Source of the DNA: Ditibartonella choladocola
GTDB taxonomy: Bacteria; Pseudomonadota; Alphaproteobacteria; Rhizobiales; Rhizobiaceae
DNA length: 64,000 nt
Assembly: GCF_002007565.1 (NCBI RefSeq)
Contig: NZ_CP015625.1
Span: 2,741,501 to 2,805,500 of the forward strand
Direction of reading: 5' to 3'
How positions within the stretch are numbered: the stretch's first letter is position 1; the number at the start of each line of letters is the position of its first letter. A program made the position numbers and the translations under genes. The notes beneath the pieces are model-generated. The model was not told the origin of the DNA. It searched no databases and saw only the letters and a program-made list of their open reading frames with translations. This document shows positions 49,286 to 58,646 of the stretch, piece by piece.

Positions 49286-49333
49286 AAAACCCGCCCTGTC
49301 CTTTTGAACCGGACGGTTTTCGGGTTTTATGAT
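49286..49333 (+). terminator. Hairpin terminator after the arginase-fold gene
   Basis: AAAACCCG (49286-49293) pairs with CGGGTTTT (49321-49328), and an inner GTCC/GGAC stem lies between. A T-rich tail follows. It could also end bolA transcripts from the other side. Confidence 0.7.
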
Positions 49334-49366
49334 TTTTGCAATAAAAACGAACGATCATTTTTTCTT

Positions 49367-49648
49367 TTATTCGGCCTTGGCTTCGATTGCCAAAGCATGA
49401 ATGCCACTTTCGAGTTCATGCTTGAGAACGTGGTTTATTGCACGGTGGATGTCGACACGTTTCATGCCTTTGAAAGCTTTAGCGGTAATTTTGACACGAA
49501 AATGCGTTTCACCAGTGCCATCAAAGCTGCGGCCATCATCATGCTGATGGCCAGCGTGGAGGTGACTTTCATTAATAATTTCAATAGCGGACGGAGAAAA
49601 CGCAGCTTGTAGCTTTTTCTCGATTGTTTCCGCGACTGTGCTGGACAT
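49367..49648 (-). CDS. bolA: BolA family protein
   Basis: A 93-residue BolA-type protein (from the ATG at 49648) that works with monothiol glutaredoxins in iron-sulfur handling and stress responses. The core is IEIINESHLHAGH, then THFRVKITAKAFKGMKRVDIHRAINHVL and the end SGIHALAIEAKA, matching the BolA helix-turn-helix-like fold. In-frame ATGs at 49666 and 49732 give longer forms that lack homology. It is divergent from the J-domain gene, a pairing conserved in Rhizobiales with cobS and cobT downstream. Confidence 0.9.
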   Translation of the reverse strand: MSSTVAETIEKKLQAAFSPSAIEIINESHLHAGHQHDDGRSFDGTGETHFRVKITAKAFKGMKRVDIHRAINHVLKHELESGIHALAIEAKAE

Positions 49649-49787
49649 TTTCTTTTTTAATCCCATATGTGAGCAGTAAGTTTGAGCCGATTCTGCAATT
49701 TTGCGAAACCGGTTATAAACATGTGGGAACAAAAATCCCGAAAGTCAATTCTTGTCAAACATGTATGTTTTACATTAAGTCGGAAAC

Positions 49788-50405
49788 ATGACGACCACAT
49801 CGAAATTATTTGACTCTATCCGCATCAGTTCCAACAGAAAAAAGAAAGTGGAACCTGAGGTTCCACAATGTCAGTGGGAAGGATGCACCAAACCCGGCAC
49901 ACATCGCGCACCGGCAGGGCGCGATCACGAGGGACAATATCTTCATTTCTGTCTTGAACATGTGCGCGAATATAACAAGAATTTCAATTACTTCACCGGT
50001 TTGAAGGACGATGAGATTGCGAAATTCCAGAAAGATGCCCTGACCGGCCACCGCCCGACATGGAAATCCGGTGTGAATGCTGCGGCCGCCAAGCCTGCGG
50101 CCGATTTTTCCCGCATCCGTTCGGGATCTGCTGCCTATCAGAACCGGGTCAATGACCCGCTCCATATGTTTAGCCAGCAGAGTCGGGCAGCTTCTGCACC
50201 CCGAAAACTGAAAACTCTTGAAGCACGCGCTTTCATGACATTGGGGCTTGAAGCCAATGCGACGAGCCGTGACATCAAGGCCAAGTATAAAGCGCTCGTA
50301 AAACTTCATCATCCTGATGCAAATGGTGGTGACAGATCTTCGGAAGATCGTTTGCGTGAAGTATTGCAGGCATACAATCTTTTAAAAAATGCGGGTTTTT
50401 GCTGA
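49788..50405 (+). CDS. J-domain protein (DnaJ-like, C-terminal J domain)
   Basis: A 205-residue protein with its J domain at the C-terminus (about residues 146-203): ARAFMTLGLEANATSRDIKAKYK, then KLHHPDANGGDRSSEDRL with the HPD motif that stimulates Hsp70. The N-terminal part has two Cys (CQWEGCTKPGTH) plus a His/Cys pair (FCLEHVREYN), probably a small zinc-binding module, and a NYFTGLKDDEI segment. This architecture is typical of the alphaproteobacterial protein between bolA and cobS. It presumably recruits DnaK to an unknown client, perhaps the neighbouring CobST complex. Confidence 0.9.
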   Translation: MTTTSKLFDSIRISSNRKKKVEPEVPQCQWEGCTKPGTHRAPAGRDHEGQYLHFCLEHVREYNKNFNYFTGLKDDEIAKFQKDALTGHRPTWKSGVNAAAAKPAADFSRIRSGSAAYQNRVNDPLHMFSQQSRAASAPRKLKTLEARAFMTLGLEANATSRDIKAKYKALVKLHHPDANGGDRSSEDRLREVLQAYNLLKNAGFC

Positions 50406-50573
50406 CGCTAATTTGAAGACGAAAAGACAATTCTTTTCGATAGATCATTGAAATTCTTGTCCATTAGTCTGATAAGAGAGGGAAGCTTATAGCTCTTCAA
50501 AAGAAAACAGATTATAGACGTAGAGTGCGTTAATATTTAATTCGGACAGCGGTTTATCCCGTATGGAGGCATG

Positions 50574-51560
50574 ATGACAAAGGATGATCTGGGTATTGAT
50601 AATGTGCCGGATATAACGGTTTCGGCACGTGAACTTTTCGGTATTGATACCGATATGCAAGTTCCTGCATTCAGCGAGACAGATCCCAATGTACCTGAAC
50701 TTGATCCGGATTATCTATTTGATCGGGAAACCACTTTGGCGATTCTCGCCGGTTTTGCCTTCAATCGTCGTGTTATGGTTTCCGGTTATCACGGTACCGG
50801 AAAATCCACCCATATCGAGCAAATTGCTGCGCGGTTGAACTGGCCTTGTATCCGTGTCAATCTTGACAGTCATGTCAGTCGTATCGACCTTGTCGGTAAA
50901 GATGCAATTGTGATTAAAGACGGAATGCAGGTAACCGAATTTCAGGACGGGATCCTGCCATGGGCCTATCAGCGGAATGTTGCACTGGTTTTTGACGAAT
51001 ATGATGCCGGTCGTCCTGACGTGATGTTCGTTATCCAGCGCGTACTTGAATCATCGGGTCGTCTGACATTGCTTGACCAAAGCCGCGTTATTTCGCCACA
51101 TCCGGCTTTCCGCCTGTTTGCCACCGCAAACACGATCGGTCTGGGTGATACAACCGGCCTTTACCATGGAACCCAGCAAATCAATCAGGCGCAAATGGAC
51201 CGCTGGTCGATTGTAACAACTTTGAACTATTTGCCGCATGACAATGAAGTCAACATTGTTCTGGCAAAGGCTAAAAGCTTCCGCACCGAGGAAGGCCGCG
51301 AAACTGTTTCCCAAATGGTGCATGTCGCGGATATGACGAGACAGGCTTTTATCAATGGCGATCTTTCGACAGTCATGAGCCCGCGTACCGTTATTACATG
51401 GGCTGAAAACACCGAAATTTTCAAAGATCTGGGATTTGCATTCCGCCTTACATTCTTAAACAAGTGCGACGAGTTGGAACGCCCGATTGTTGCCGAATTC
51501 TATCAACGGGCTTTTGGCAAGGAATTGCCGGAATCACTCGCAAATTCGGTTCTGTCATAA
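50574..51560 (+). CDS. cobS: Cobaltochelatase subunit CobS (AAA+ ATPase)
   Basis: AAA+ ATPase that with CobT forms the motor of aerobic cobaltochelatase, which inserts cobalt into hydrogenobyrinate a,c-diamide through CobN. The 328-residue protein has Walker [18 protein letters not shown], Walker [14 protein letters not shown], sensor [14 protein letters not shown] and the long [17 protein letters not shown] end. The ATG at 50574 has GGAGG four bases before it; the ATG at 50571 would be too close. cobT follows 13 bases later. No cobN is in the window. Confidence 0.94.
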   Translation: MTKDDLGIDNVPDITVSARELFGIDTDMQVPAFSETDPNVPELDPDYLFDRETTLAILAGFAFNRRVMVSGYHGTGKSTHIEQIAARLNWPCIRVNLDSHVSRIDLVGKDAIVIKDGMQVTEFQDGILPWAYQRNVALVFDEYDAGRPDVMFVIQRVLESSGRLTLLDQSRVISPHPAFRLFATANTIGLGDTTGLYHGTQQINQAQMDRWSIVTTLNYLPHDNEVNIVLAKAKSFRTEEGRETVSQMVHVADMTRQAFINGDLSTVMSPRTVITWAENTEIFKDLGFAFRLTFLNKCDELERPIVAEFYQRAFGKELPESLANSVLS

Positions 51561-51573
51561 GGAAAACAGCTTT

Positions 51574-53442
51574 ATGACCGCAAAATCAGGAGACAATATA
51601 CGCGAACGGCCTTCCGGACTGATTGACAGTGAACCCTTCAAACGGGCAACCACTGTTTGTATGCGTGCTGTCTCCGGCGATCATGAGCTTGAAGTCGCAT
51701 TTGGTGATGATCGCCCGTCAATTGTCGGCGGTCATGCCAGACTTCCCGACATACCGCGCCATCCGACTTTCAACGATTTTGCTGTTACCCGTGGTCTGGC
51801 CGATTCCATGGCGCTGCGTCAGGCCTGGCATGATAGCGAAATCCATTCCAATCTCGCGCCGCAAGTTCCTGAAGCGCGTGCGATATATGATGCAGTCGAG
51901 CAAGCCCGTGTCGAAGCAATCGGCACATTGGCTATGGAAGGCATGGCGGAAAATCTTGGTGCCATGCTTGCCGACAAATATAAAAGAGCAAATTATCAGG
52001 CAATCACCACAAAGGAAGAAGCACCGCTTGAAGAAGCGCTTGCACTTGTTGTTCGTGAAAAAATTACCGGCCGCAAACCACCTGAAGAAGCCGGTCCCGT
52101 CGTTGATTTATGGCGCGACTGGATTGAGGAAAAAGCCGGAAAAGATCTCGATGATTTGGCAAAAAATGTCAATGACCAAGACAAGTTCGCTCGTATTGTC
52201 AGAAGCATGTTGGCCTCTATGCAGCTTGCCGACAACCTCGAAGATAACGAAACGGATAGCGAAGGCGAGAGCGAAGACGAAAATAACGAACCTCAGGAAA
52301 ACGAGGACGGAGAATCAAAAGAACAGGAAGGTTCCGACAAGACAGAAAGCGAACCTTCTGATGACGTTGACGAAAATGCCGAAGACGGAGACATGGAAGC
52401 TTCTGATTCGGCCGATGATGATGGCAGCGATTCCGAAGAAATAGATACCGAACAAACACCCGGCCAGACAAAACGCCCGCAGCCGCCATTTTCCGATATG
52501 GATCAACTCGGAGATTATAAAGTCTATACGCGAGAATTTGACGAGGAAGTTGAAGCTTCAGAACTCTGCGATATGGACGAGCTTACAAAATTACGTGCAT
52601 TTCTTGATAAACAGCTCACCAATTTGCAAGGCGCTGTTGGCAAACTGGCCAACCGTTTGCAACGGCGTTTAATGGCACAACAGAACAGATCATGGAATTT
52701 CGATCTTGAAGAAGGCTATCTTGATTCGGCAAGGCTGCCACGCGTTGTCATTGATCCGACACAGCCACTTTCTTTCAAACAAGAACGTGATACCGATTTT
52801 CGCGATACGGTTGTTTCGCTGGTCATTGATAATTCCGGTTCGATGAGAGGCCGTCCGATCACGGTTGCGGCAACATGTGTCGATATTCTGGCAAGAACAT
52901 TGGAACGTTGCGGTGTCAAAGTCGAAATTCTGGGCTTTACGACAAAAGCCTGGAAAGGTGGCCAATCACGCGAAAAGTGGCTTGCCAACGGAAAACCTGC
53001 CAATCCGGGTCGGCTTAACGATCTCCGCCATATTATTTACAAAAGTGCCGATACGCCTTGGCGGCGCGCCAAACGCAATCTCGGTTTGATGATGCGCGAG
53101 GGACTGCTTAAAGAAAATATTGATGGCGAAGCCTTGATATGGGCTCACCAACGGTTACTTGGCCGGCGTGAATATCGGCGCATTCTGATGATGATTTCCG
53201 ACGGTGCACCCGTTGACGATTCTACGCTTTCCGTCAATCCCGGTAATTATCTGGAAAAACACCTTCGCGCCGTTATTGACGAAATCGAAACACACTCTCC
53301 GGTCGAACTCATTGCAATCGGCATTGGCCATGATGTCACCCGCTATTACCAGCGCGCCGTTACAATTGTCGATGCAGAAGAACTTGCCGGTGCCATGACC
53401 GAACAATTGGCAAGCCTGTTTGATGATAAAAAAACCGACTGA
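51574..53442 (+). CDS. cobT: Cobaltochelatase subunit CobT
   Basis: Partner of CobS in the MoxR/VWA-type chelatase motor. The 622-residue protein has an N-terminal helical domain, a very acidic Glu/Asp/Ser region at about residues 222-293, and a C-terminal von Willebrand A domain with the metal-ion site [10 protein letters not shown] (Asp 419, Ser 421, Ser 423) and [17 protein letters not shown]. Starting at 51574 after AGGA; the longer frame overlaps cobS and is rejected. The acidic segment is longer than a plain linker needs and probably binds metal or a basic partner. Use in cobalamin synthesis depends on cobN elsewhere. Confidence 0.94.
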   Translation: MTAKSGDNIRERPSGLIDSEPFKRATTVCMRAVSGDHELEVAFGDDRPSIVGGHARLPDIPRHPTFNDFAVTRGLADSMALRQAWHDSEIHSNLAPQVPEARAIYDAVEQARVEAIGTLAMEGMAENLGAMLADKYKRANYQAITTKEEAPLEEALALVVREKITGRKPPEEAGPVVDLWRDWIEEKAGKDLDDLAKNVNDQDKFARIVRSMLASMQLADNLEDNETDSEGESEDENNEPQENEDGESKEQEGSDKTESEPSDDVDENAEDGDMEASDSADDDGSDSEEIDTEQTPGQTKRPQPPFSDMDQLGDYKVYTREFDEEVEASELCDMDELTKLRAFLDKQLTNLQGAVGKLANRLQRRLMAQQNRSWNFDLEEGYLDSARLPRVVIDPTQPLSFKQERDTDFRDTVVSLVIDNSGSMRGRPITVAATCVDILARTLERCGVKVEILGFTTKAWKGGQSREKWLANGKPANPGRLNDLRHIIYKSADTPWRRAKRNLGLMMREGLLKENIDGEALIWAHQRLLGRREYRRILMMISDGAPVDDSTLSVNPGNYLEKHLRAVIDEIETHSPVELIAIGIGHDVTRYYQRAVTIVDAEELAGAMTEQLASLFDDKKTD

Positions 53443-53827
53443 CGAGATAATAAACCGTCATTTATGAAAGTGCCGATTATAAGAAAATTGATCTTTGAAA
53501 GAAAATCCGGAACTGTTCTATCAATTCGTTTAAAATATAATGACTTTGTTGCTTGAACTTGATTAGTTTTGATTCGTTTTTTATTTTATTTATTTAGTCT
53601 ATTAAACGCTTTACCCGATTTTAAAATTATATTTCAATCGTATTATACATGTCTATATTATCATAACTGATAATTCTATATTCAATATTGTTGAAATCTC
53701 ATTGTATTTTTTATTCTAATGATACGATTTTTATCTGGATAATATGAGCGCTTATGAGTGAAGCTTGAAGATATGCTTATCTTGGTCATTTGCGCCCGTC
53801 ATGTTTTGCGAACGGGAAAAAATTTCC

Positions 53828-53896
53828 TTCTGACAATCACGGCAATGTATTGCTTAAATGCGGCAATGTATTGCTTAAATGTAGCGATTGTCAGAA
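53828..53896. repeat. Exact 21-base tandem duplication inside an inverted repeat
   Basis: Two identical 21-base units (53840-53860 and 53861-53881), beginning CGGCAATGTATT, are flanked by TTCTGACAATC (53828-53838) and its exact complement GATTGTCAGAA (53886-53896). The transcript would fold into an 11-base stem with a large repeated loop. Confidence 0.85.
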
Positions 53897-53956
53897 AGAG
53901 CAAATAAACACCCCAACGCCTGCCCGACATGATTGCAGGCATAATCGTTGTTAAAG

Positions 53957-53985
53957 AAGCCGGCGTTGAAAAACAAAACCGGCTT
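53957..53985 (-). terminator. Possible terminator after the queuosine-precursor transporter
   Basis: AAGCCGG (53957-53963) pairs with CCGGCTT (53979-53985) around a 15-base loop about 75 bases after the transporter stop. The following T run is short, so this is tentative. Confidence 0.45.
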
Positions 53986-54058
53986 TGTTGAATGCAGCGG
54001 GGTAAAAAAGCGAATAATTATAAGATAATATGGAGATTGGAAATAAATAGACCGTTCC

Positions 54059-54709
54059 TCAGACAGCCTGATCGCCCTTTTCTTGACTTTTGCCATGATA
54101 AATATCCGGCATAAATATTGCCAAAATCGCTCCATAGGGCAAAAGCATGAAAACGCCCATAAACAATTTCACGCCGAAATCACCACACGATAATGAAAGC
54201 CAAACCGGCACTTCAAGCCCCAAAAGATTTGTCATGGTGGGAATGGAGCTATCGCTATAACCGGTGAGTTTGTCGATAAACGAAAAATGGCTGGAAAAAG
54301 CGACAGCGAAAAACCATACGGTATCAAGTGCCGAACCGGTTATCGCAGCCGCAAGCGGTGCAATCCACCATGTTTTACGCCGTAAAGGATTGAATACCAG
54401 AATATCCAATAATTGGGCAAACAAAAATGCTGTACCGGATGCGATCGCCAATCGCGGACTGGCCAGAATCCACGAAACCACAAGCCCGGCAACAAAACCG
54501 GCATAAACAATGCGCCTTGCGGCATGGGGGCCGTAACGCCGATTTGTAAGGTCGTTGATAAGAAAAGCGAACGGATAGGTAAATGCGCCATAGGTCAGAA
54601 GGTGTTCCAATCCGAACCAATGAAACGGATATTGCACCAAAACGTTGGACGCCGTCACCGCGACGCACATTGCAAAAACTGCAAAAATAAGATGCCGGGT
54701 CTTTTTCAT
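54059..54709 (-). CDS. yhhQ: Queuosine precursor transporter (YhhQ/VUT family)
   Basis: A 216-residue inner-membrane protein with six hydrophobic segments. It imports preQ0/preQ1 (or queuine) for queuosine modification of tRNA. The typical segments are YPFAFLINDLTNRRYG, the conserved Asn-Asp-Leu-x-Asn motif, ASGTAFLFAQLLDILVFNPLRR and GSALDTVWFFAVAF. It lies 76 bases after rpmB, separated by the rpmB terminator. I saw no preQ1 riboswitch between them. Family assignment is firm; substrate is by family. Confidence 0.88.
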   Translation of the reverse strand: MKKTRHLIFAVFAMCVAVTASNVLVQYPFHWFGLEHLLTYGAFTYPFAFLINDLTNRRYGPHAARRIVYAGFVAGLVVSWILASPRLAIASGTAFLFAQLLDILVFNPLRRKTWWIAPLAAAITGSALDTVWFFAVAFSSHFSFIDKLTGYSDSSIPTMTNLLGLEVPVWLSLSCGDFGVKLFMGVFMLLPYGAILAIFMPDIYHGKSQEKGDQAV

Positions 54710-54734
54710 TTTTTTAACCTGGGTGATGGAACCA

Positions 54735-54760
54735 GAAAAAAGGGCCGAAGACCGGCCCTC
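54735..54760 (-). terminator. Rho-independent terminator after rpmB
   Basis: AGGGCCG/CGGCCCT stem (54741-54747 and 54753-54759) with a five-base loop and TTTTTT following on the minus strand, about 25 bases after the rpmB stop. Confidence 0.92.
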
Positions 54761-54785
54761 AAGACGAATCGTTTATCGAAAAGAA

Positions 54786-55079
54786 TCAGGCTGCGTTTTC
54801 AGCGAGTTTCTTTTCAATCTGGCGCTTCAACAAGCGTGCCCGTTGCGACAATTCTTTGTCACCGGACTTCAAAAGAAATGCATCAAGACCACCACGATGT
54901 TCGACAGAGCGCAAAGCATTTGCCGAAATACGCAAACGATAGCTTTGTTCAAGCGCATCGGAGATCAGAGTAACATTGCAGAGATTTGGCAAAAAACGGC
55001 GACGCGATTTGTTATTGGCGTGGCTGACATTATTGCCATATTGGACTGATTTTCCAGTCAATTCGCAGGCGCGGGACAT
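54786..55079 (-). CDS. rpmB: Ribosomal protein L28
   Basis: A 97-residue large-subunit protein. It begins [33 protein letters not shown], the classical L28 start, and has the zinc-less alphaproteobacterial form, with [35 protein letters not shown]. The ATG at 55079 follows AAGGTG; a GTG three codons upstream is less likely. It is a single gene with its own terminator. Confidence 0.96.
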   Translation of the reverse strand: MSRACELTGKSVQYGNNVSHANNKSRRRFLPNLCNVTLISDALEQSYRLRISANALRSVEHRGGLDAFLLKSGDKELSQRARLLKRQIEKKLAENAA

Positions 55080-55289
55080 AGATTTCACCTTTAAATTCTA
55101 ATACAGAAGCAATCAATAAGCGTGCTAAAAATCCAATGAACACGCGCATGGATCGGCTTCCCAAAAATTGGTAAGTTGCGTTTCTATAGGGGGCTTAGGC
55201 AAAAAGGTCAAGAGTTTTCGTGTGCGGTCAGAAGGTTAAAACGTAAGAAATCTGTTTTTTTAGCCGCAAGCTATGATAAAAGAAATATT

Positions 55290-56063
55290 ATGATGAGTGA
55301 AGCTAAAACAGATCCCAAGCCAGCGCATGGCCGTTCCCCGATATTTTTGGGAATTTTCGGTTTTTTATGCCTGTTCTTTTTTTGCGCTTTTTGTTCGTTG
55401 GGTGTCTGGCAAGTCGAGCGACTTGGCTGGAAAGAAAATCTGATTAAAAATGCAAATGAACGTGTCCATCTCGCACCGGTTCCGGCACCTGCTAAAAGCG
55501 AGTGGAGCAAGGTGAGTTACGACAAAGACGAATATCGCCCCGTCACCCTCAAAGGGCATTTTTTAAATGATAAAGAAGTTCTGATAACGGCTGTTGCAGA
55601 CGAGACAACCGGTTATTGGGTTCTCACTCCGATGCAAACAGAAGACGGAGCGATCACATTTATCAATCGGGGATTTGTGCCGATGGATAAACGCGACCAG
55701 AAAACACGGGCAGCCGGACTTGTCGAAGGTGAAACAACGGTTACCGGTCTTTTGCGTATGAGTGAAGGGGGCGGTTTTTTCCCTCGTAAAAATAATCCCG
55801 ATAGTAATTTGTGGTATACACGGCAATTGCCTGCTATGGCTAAAAAAGTCGGGCTTGTTGATGTTGCCCCTTATTTCATTGATGCTGACAGAACGCCGAA
55901 TATAGGTGGATTACCGATCGGTGGTTTAACTATTGTGAGCTTCCCGAATAACCACTTGAGCTATGCAATTACCTGGTTTACTTTGGCCGCCGGCGTATTT
56001 GCTGCATCTATATTTTTAATCATTTCCGAAAGACGGCGTCGACGCGGAATTATCTATGAATAA
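55290..56063 (+). CDS. SURF1 family protein (cytochrome oxidase assembly)
   Basis: A 257-residue membrane protein involved in heme delivery to cytochrome aa3-type oxidase. One helix near residues 19-39 carries FCALCSLGVWQ-like FCSLGVWQVERLGWKENLI, the SURF1 N-terminal signature; the C-terminal helix (about 222-242) is preceded by FPNNHLSYAITWF, the second signature. GYWVLTPMQTEDGAITFINRGFVP is also typical. The start is the first of two adjacent ATGs. Cytochrome oxidase genes are not in this window. It overlaps the transporter gene by eight bases. Confidence 0.92.
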   Translation: MMSEAKTDPKPAHGRSPIFLGIFGFLCLFFFCAFCSLGVWQVERLGWKENLIKNANERVHLAPVPAPAKSEWSKVSYDKDEYRPVTLKGHFLNDKEVLITAVADETTGYWVLTPMQTEDGAITFINRGFVPMDKRDQKTRAAGLVEGETTVTGLLRMSEGGGFFPRKNNPDSNLWYTRQLPAMAKKVGLVDVAPYFIDADRTPNIGGLPIGGLTIVSFPNNHLSYAITWFTLAAGVFAASIFLIISERRRRRGIIYE

Positions 56064-56943
56064 AGCAACAGGAATAGGTTTTCTGGCAATCCTTATGTGG
56101 TCGCTATTGGCGACTTTAACGGCATTTTCCGGAAAAGTTCCTTCGCTCCTGTTAACGTCTATGACTTTCCTCATTGGCACGCTTCCGGGCGTAGTGATCT
56201 GGATTAAACATCCTGAAACACTCAAAGATCTGAAACAGCCGCTCATTGTGTGGGTTGTGGGCATTGGCGGCCTCTTCGGCTACCACTTCCTTTATTTCAC
56301 AGCGTTAAGAAATGCCCCGCCTGTTGATGCCGCCCTTATCAATTATTTGTGGCCGTTATTCATCGTTCTCGGTTCCGCACTGATGCCGGGGGAAAAATTG
56401 CGCTGGTTCCACGTTCTTGGCGCTTTGTTGGGTTTTTCCGGAATGGTGCTGGTTATCGCCGGTAAAGGCGGATTTGTGATTGATGAAAAAAACAGCTTTG
56501 GCTATCTCGTTGCATTGGGCAGTGCTTTTGCATGGGCGGCCTATTCACTTCTTTCCCGCCGATTGGCAAAAGTGCCCACAACTGTTGTCGCAGCGTTTTG
56601 CCTTGTAACATCTATTCTTGCATTTCTGTGCCACTTTATTTTTTCCGAACCTTTCATTCTGCCTGAAAACGGCGGACAATGGCTATCGGTTTTATTGCTT
56701 GGTCTTTTTCCCGTCGGGCTTGCTTTTTACTGTTGGGATTTCGGTGTTAAACGTGGCAATATCCAGCTTTTGGGTGTCGCCAGTTATAGTGCCCCACTGC
56801 TTTCTACCCTTATTATGGTGGCAACCGGTCTTGCAGAACCGTCATGGCGGCTACTGGCAGCATGTCTTCTCATTACAGGCGGTGCTGTTCTCGCTTCCAA
56901 AAATCTGATCTTTAAACCAAAACCAGAAGCCGTCCGCGAATAA
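56056..56943 (+). CDS. DMT-superfamily exporter, YddG-like
   Basis: A 295-residue inner-membrane carrier with ten helices in two EamA repeats. HFLYFTALRNAPPVDAALINYLWPLFIVLGSAL and PVGLAFYCWDFGVKRGNIQLLGVASYSAPLLSTL-type motifs are shared with YddG, an exporter of aromatic amino acids and related small molecules. The real substrate is not known. Translation is coupled to the SURF1 gene by an eight-base overlap, although no functional link is known. No clear terminator follows. Confidence 0.87.
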   Translation: MNKATGIGFLAILMWSLLATLTAFSGKVPSLLLTSMTFLIGTLPGVVIWIKHPETLKDLKQPLIVWVVGIGGLFGYHFLYFTALRNAPPVDAALINYLWPLFIVLGSALMPGEKLRWFHVLGALLGFSGMVLVIAGKGGFVIDEKNSFGYLVALGSAFAWAAYSLLSRRLAKVPTTVVAAFCLVTSILAFLCHFIFSEPFILPENGGQWLSVLLLGLFPVGLAFYCWDFGVKRGNIQLLGVASYSAPLLSTLIMVATGLAEPSWRLLAACLLITGGAVLASKNLIFKPKPEAVRE

Positions 56944-57432
56944 ATAACCGGATACGTTCACCGGCATTTCTTCATCGGCTTGCCGGTAAATTCACTATTT
57001 TCACGTGCATCTTCACGAGCGACAGAGCAAAGGCCTGTTGTCCAACTGCTTTAAAAACGAACTATTGTTTGAACAATGCAAGCTTGACTTTAAGAATTGT
57101 TGAATTGATGTGGCTGTTAGCAAAAGACTGAAAAAACAGTTTGATTGCCTGGTGTTTCAGCCTTGGTTCACCCCGCCAAATGATATTGATAACTATTTTC
57201 TTGTTCCGGAAGCTAATCGTCACCGTCTTGAAGAAATATCAAACGGTTTTATTTAAGCAATAAAATGTTTTGGTTCGCCTGTCTTTTTTTCGTTCTTTTA
57301 TCATATGGTATTTTTTAAAGGCGCGAAAAAAGGCTTGAGAAAGCAAAATAAATTTATGGCGATGGGCTGAAACTTGCCGTCACATATCTACCGACAATCA
57401 AAATCAGGTAAAAGCGGGTTGAAAGGTCAAAA
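56944..57432. other. Spacer between the two DMT genes
   Basis: About 490 bases. A weak inverted repeat ACCGGC/GCCGGT near 56962-56990 follows the first transporter. A short open frame with protein-like codons lies at 57110-57256 and is listed separately. The promoter of the second transporter should be in the right part. Confidence 0.4.
57110..57256 (+). pseudogene. Possible small ORF or gene remnant
   Basis: A 48-codon frame beginning with GTG and reading SKRLKKQFDCLVFQPWF, then PPNDIDNYFLVPEANRHRL and EEISNGFI. Its composition and codon choice look like real protein, and the same frame is open for another 30 codons upstream apart from one TGA. There is no good ribosome site and I do not recognise the family, so it may be the tail of a decayed gene or chance. 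Confidence 0.3.
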
Positions 57433-58302
57433 ATGTTCTACGGGGTTTTCCTTTCATTTGCTTCTTACGCCGCCTATGCCGTGAGCGATGCGTGTGTCAA
57501 ATTTATTGATGGCGCATTGCCACCTTATGAAACGGCATTTTTCGGAGCTTTAATCAGCATCATTGTCATTCCATTTTTGAAAAACCGTGACAATAAATGG
57601 ATAGACATTATCCGCTCGCAGAACTGGCCAATGTGGTTTTTACGGACAGTTTCCGGTGCTTTCGGAGTTATCGGCAGCGTTACTGCTTTTACACATCTCT
57701 CAATGGCAGAAGCCTTCACATTGATATTCTTGCAGCCCCTCTTTGTCAGCATTCTTTCTATGGTATTTTTAAAAGAAGCCATCGGATGGCGGCGTTGGTC
57801 GGCCATCATCATCGGCTTTATCGGTGTGCTTGTCGTTTTGCGACCGGGTTTCCGTGAACTTAATATCGGACATGTTGGGGCTGTTTTTGCCGGTTTGAGC
57901 GGCGCTATTTCTATCATTATTGTACGTCATATGGGCGGTCGCGAAAAACGCATTACACTTTATTCAAGTGGCATTATCGGTTCGATTATTATTTGCGGTT
58001 TGTTGAGTTTACCCGGCTATGTCGAACCGCATGGTTTTGAATGGCTCTATCTTTCCGGTTACGGGTTACTTGCAGCTCTTGGTGCACTTTTTCTTATGGC
58101 GGCTGCGCGCCGCGTTCCCGCAATTGCTATTGCCACCCCGCAATATAGCCAGATGATCTGGGCGATATTGTTCGGTTATTTCATTTTCAACGATCATCTT
58201 GACCTCCCGATGGCCGTTGGCATTATCCTTATCATGGCCTCAAGCCTTTTAACTTTTATGCGCGAAAAGCATCACCGGAACCAAACCACACCACAGAAAT
58301 AA
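57433..58302 (+). CDS. DMT-superfamily transporter (EamA)
   Basis: A 289-residue inner-membrane protein with ten predicted helices in two EamA halves, the first with FASYAAYAVSDACVKFIDG and MAEAFTLIFLQPLFVSILSMVFLKE, the second with AARRVPAIAIATPQYSQMIWAILFGYFIFND. It is the S-adenosylmethionine/RhaT-like branch of EamA carriers often annotated only as DMT transporters; substrate unknown. An AGG lies at suitable distance before the ATG. It is distinct in sequence from the YddG-like gene upstream, so the two are not a recent duplication. Confidence 0.87.
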   Translation: MFYGVFLSFASYAAYAVSDACVKFIDGALPPYETAFFGALISIIVIPFLKNRDNKWIDIIRSQNWPMWFLRTVSGAFGVIGSVTAFTHLSMAEAFTLIFLQPLFVSILSMVFLKEAIGWRRWSAIIIGFIGVLVVLRPGFRELNIGHVGAVFAGLSGAISIIIVRHMGGREKRITLYSSGIIGSIIICGLLSLPGYVEPHGFEWLYLSGYGLLAALGALFLMAAARRVPAIAIATPQYSQMIWAILFGYFIFNDHLDLPMAVGIILIMASSLLTFMREKHHRNQTTPQK

Positions 58303-58408
58303 TGAAATTCCCCCTCCCTCGCGTTTTAAGAATTCTTCGCTTGAAAAGAACAGCTCAAGTTGAAAATGCCGAAAATCGAAAGAACGCGCGATATTAAAAT
58401 AACTGCCT

Positions 58409-58438
58409 AACCGGCGGAATTGCCGGTTTGTGTTTTTG
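58409..58438 (+). terminator. Rho-independent terminator after the second DMT gene
   Basis: AACCGGC/GCCGGTT stem (58409-58415 and 58422-58428) with a six-base loop and a TGTGTTTTT tail, about 105 bases after the stop codon. Confidence 0.8.
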
Positions 58439-58646
58439 AAGAAAATTTCTGGCAGTTTTTGGCATTATCGCCAGCGAGAGATCGGAGTGCCAATCTCATA
58501 AAAGGAAAGATTTTCCCGCAAAGTCCGAGCGGAAAAACCTCGCGAGCTTTTAGCGTGCGATAATTCAAAACCACTGGATACGGGAATGAAGCAGATTTTT
58601 GCCCACATCGCAAAATAAGCGTTTCGATCAAGGAAACGAAATAACA
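58439..58646. other. Spacer before the tandem repeat array
   Basis: No gene is seen. It contains GCGAGCTTTTAGCG near 58544-58557, which is repeated at the 3' end of the DUF1127 gene, and an eight-base inverted repeat, AAGCGTTT (58617-58624) with AAACGCTT (58646-58653), at the edge of the repeat array. Confidence 0.45.

Larger units (their letters stand above)
53443..54058. other. AT-rich spacer after cobT
   Basis: Between the converging cobT and transporter genes. The first 300 bases are almost all A and T. It then holds a tandem duplication set inside an inverted repeat (53828-53896) and a GC-rich hairpin near 53957-53985. No gene is supported. Confidence 0.5.

Noticed and set aside
54710-54785. 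preQ1 riboswitch before the queuosine-precursor transporter
   Set aside because: The spacer holds only the rpmB terminator and a short leader; no preQ1 aptamer pattern is visible.
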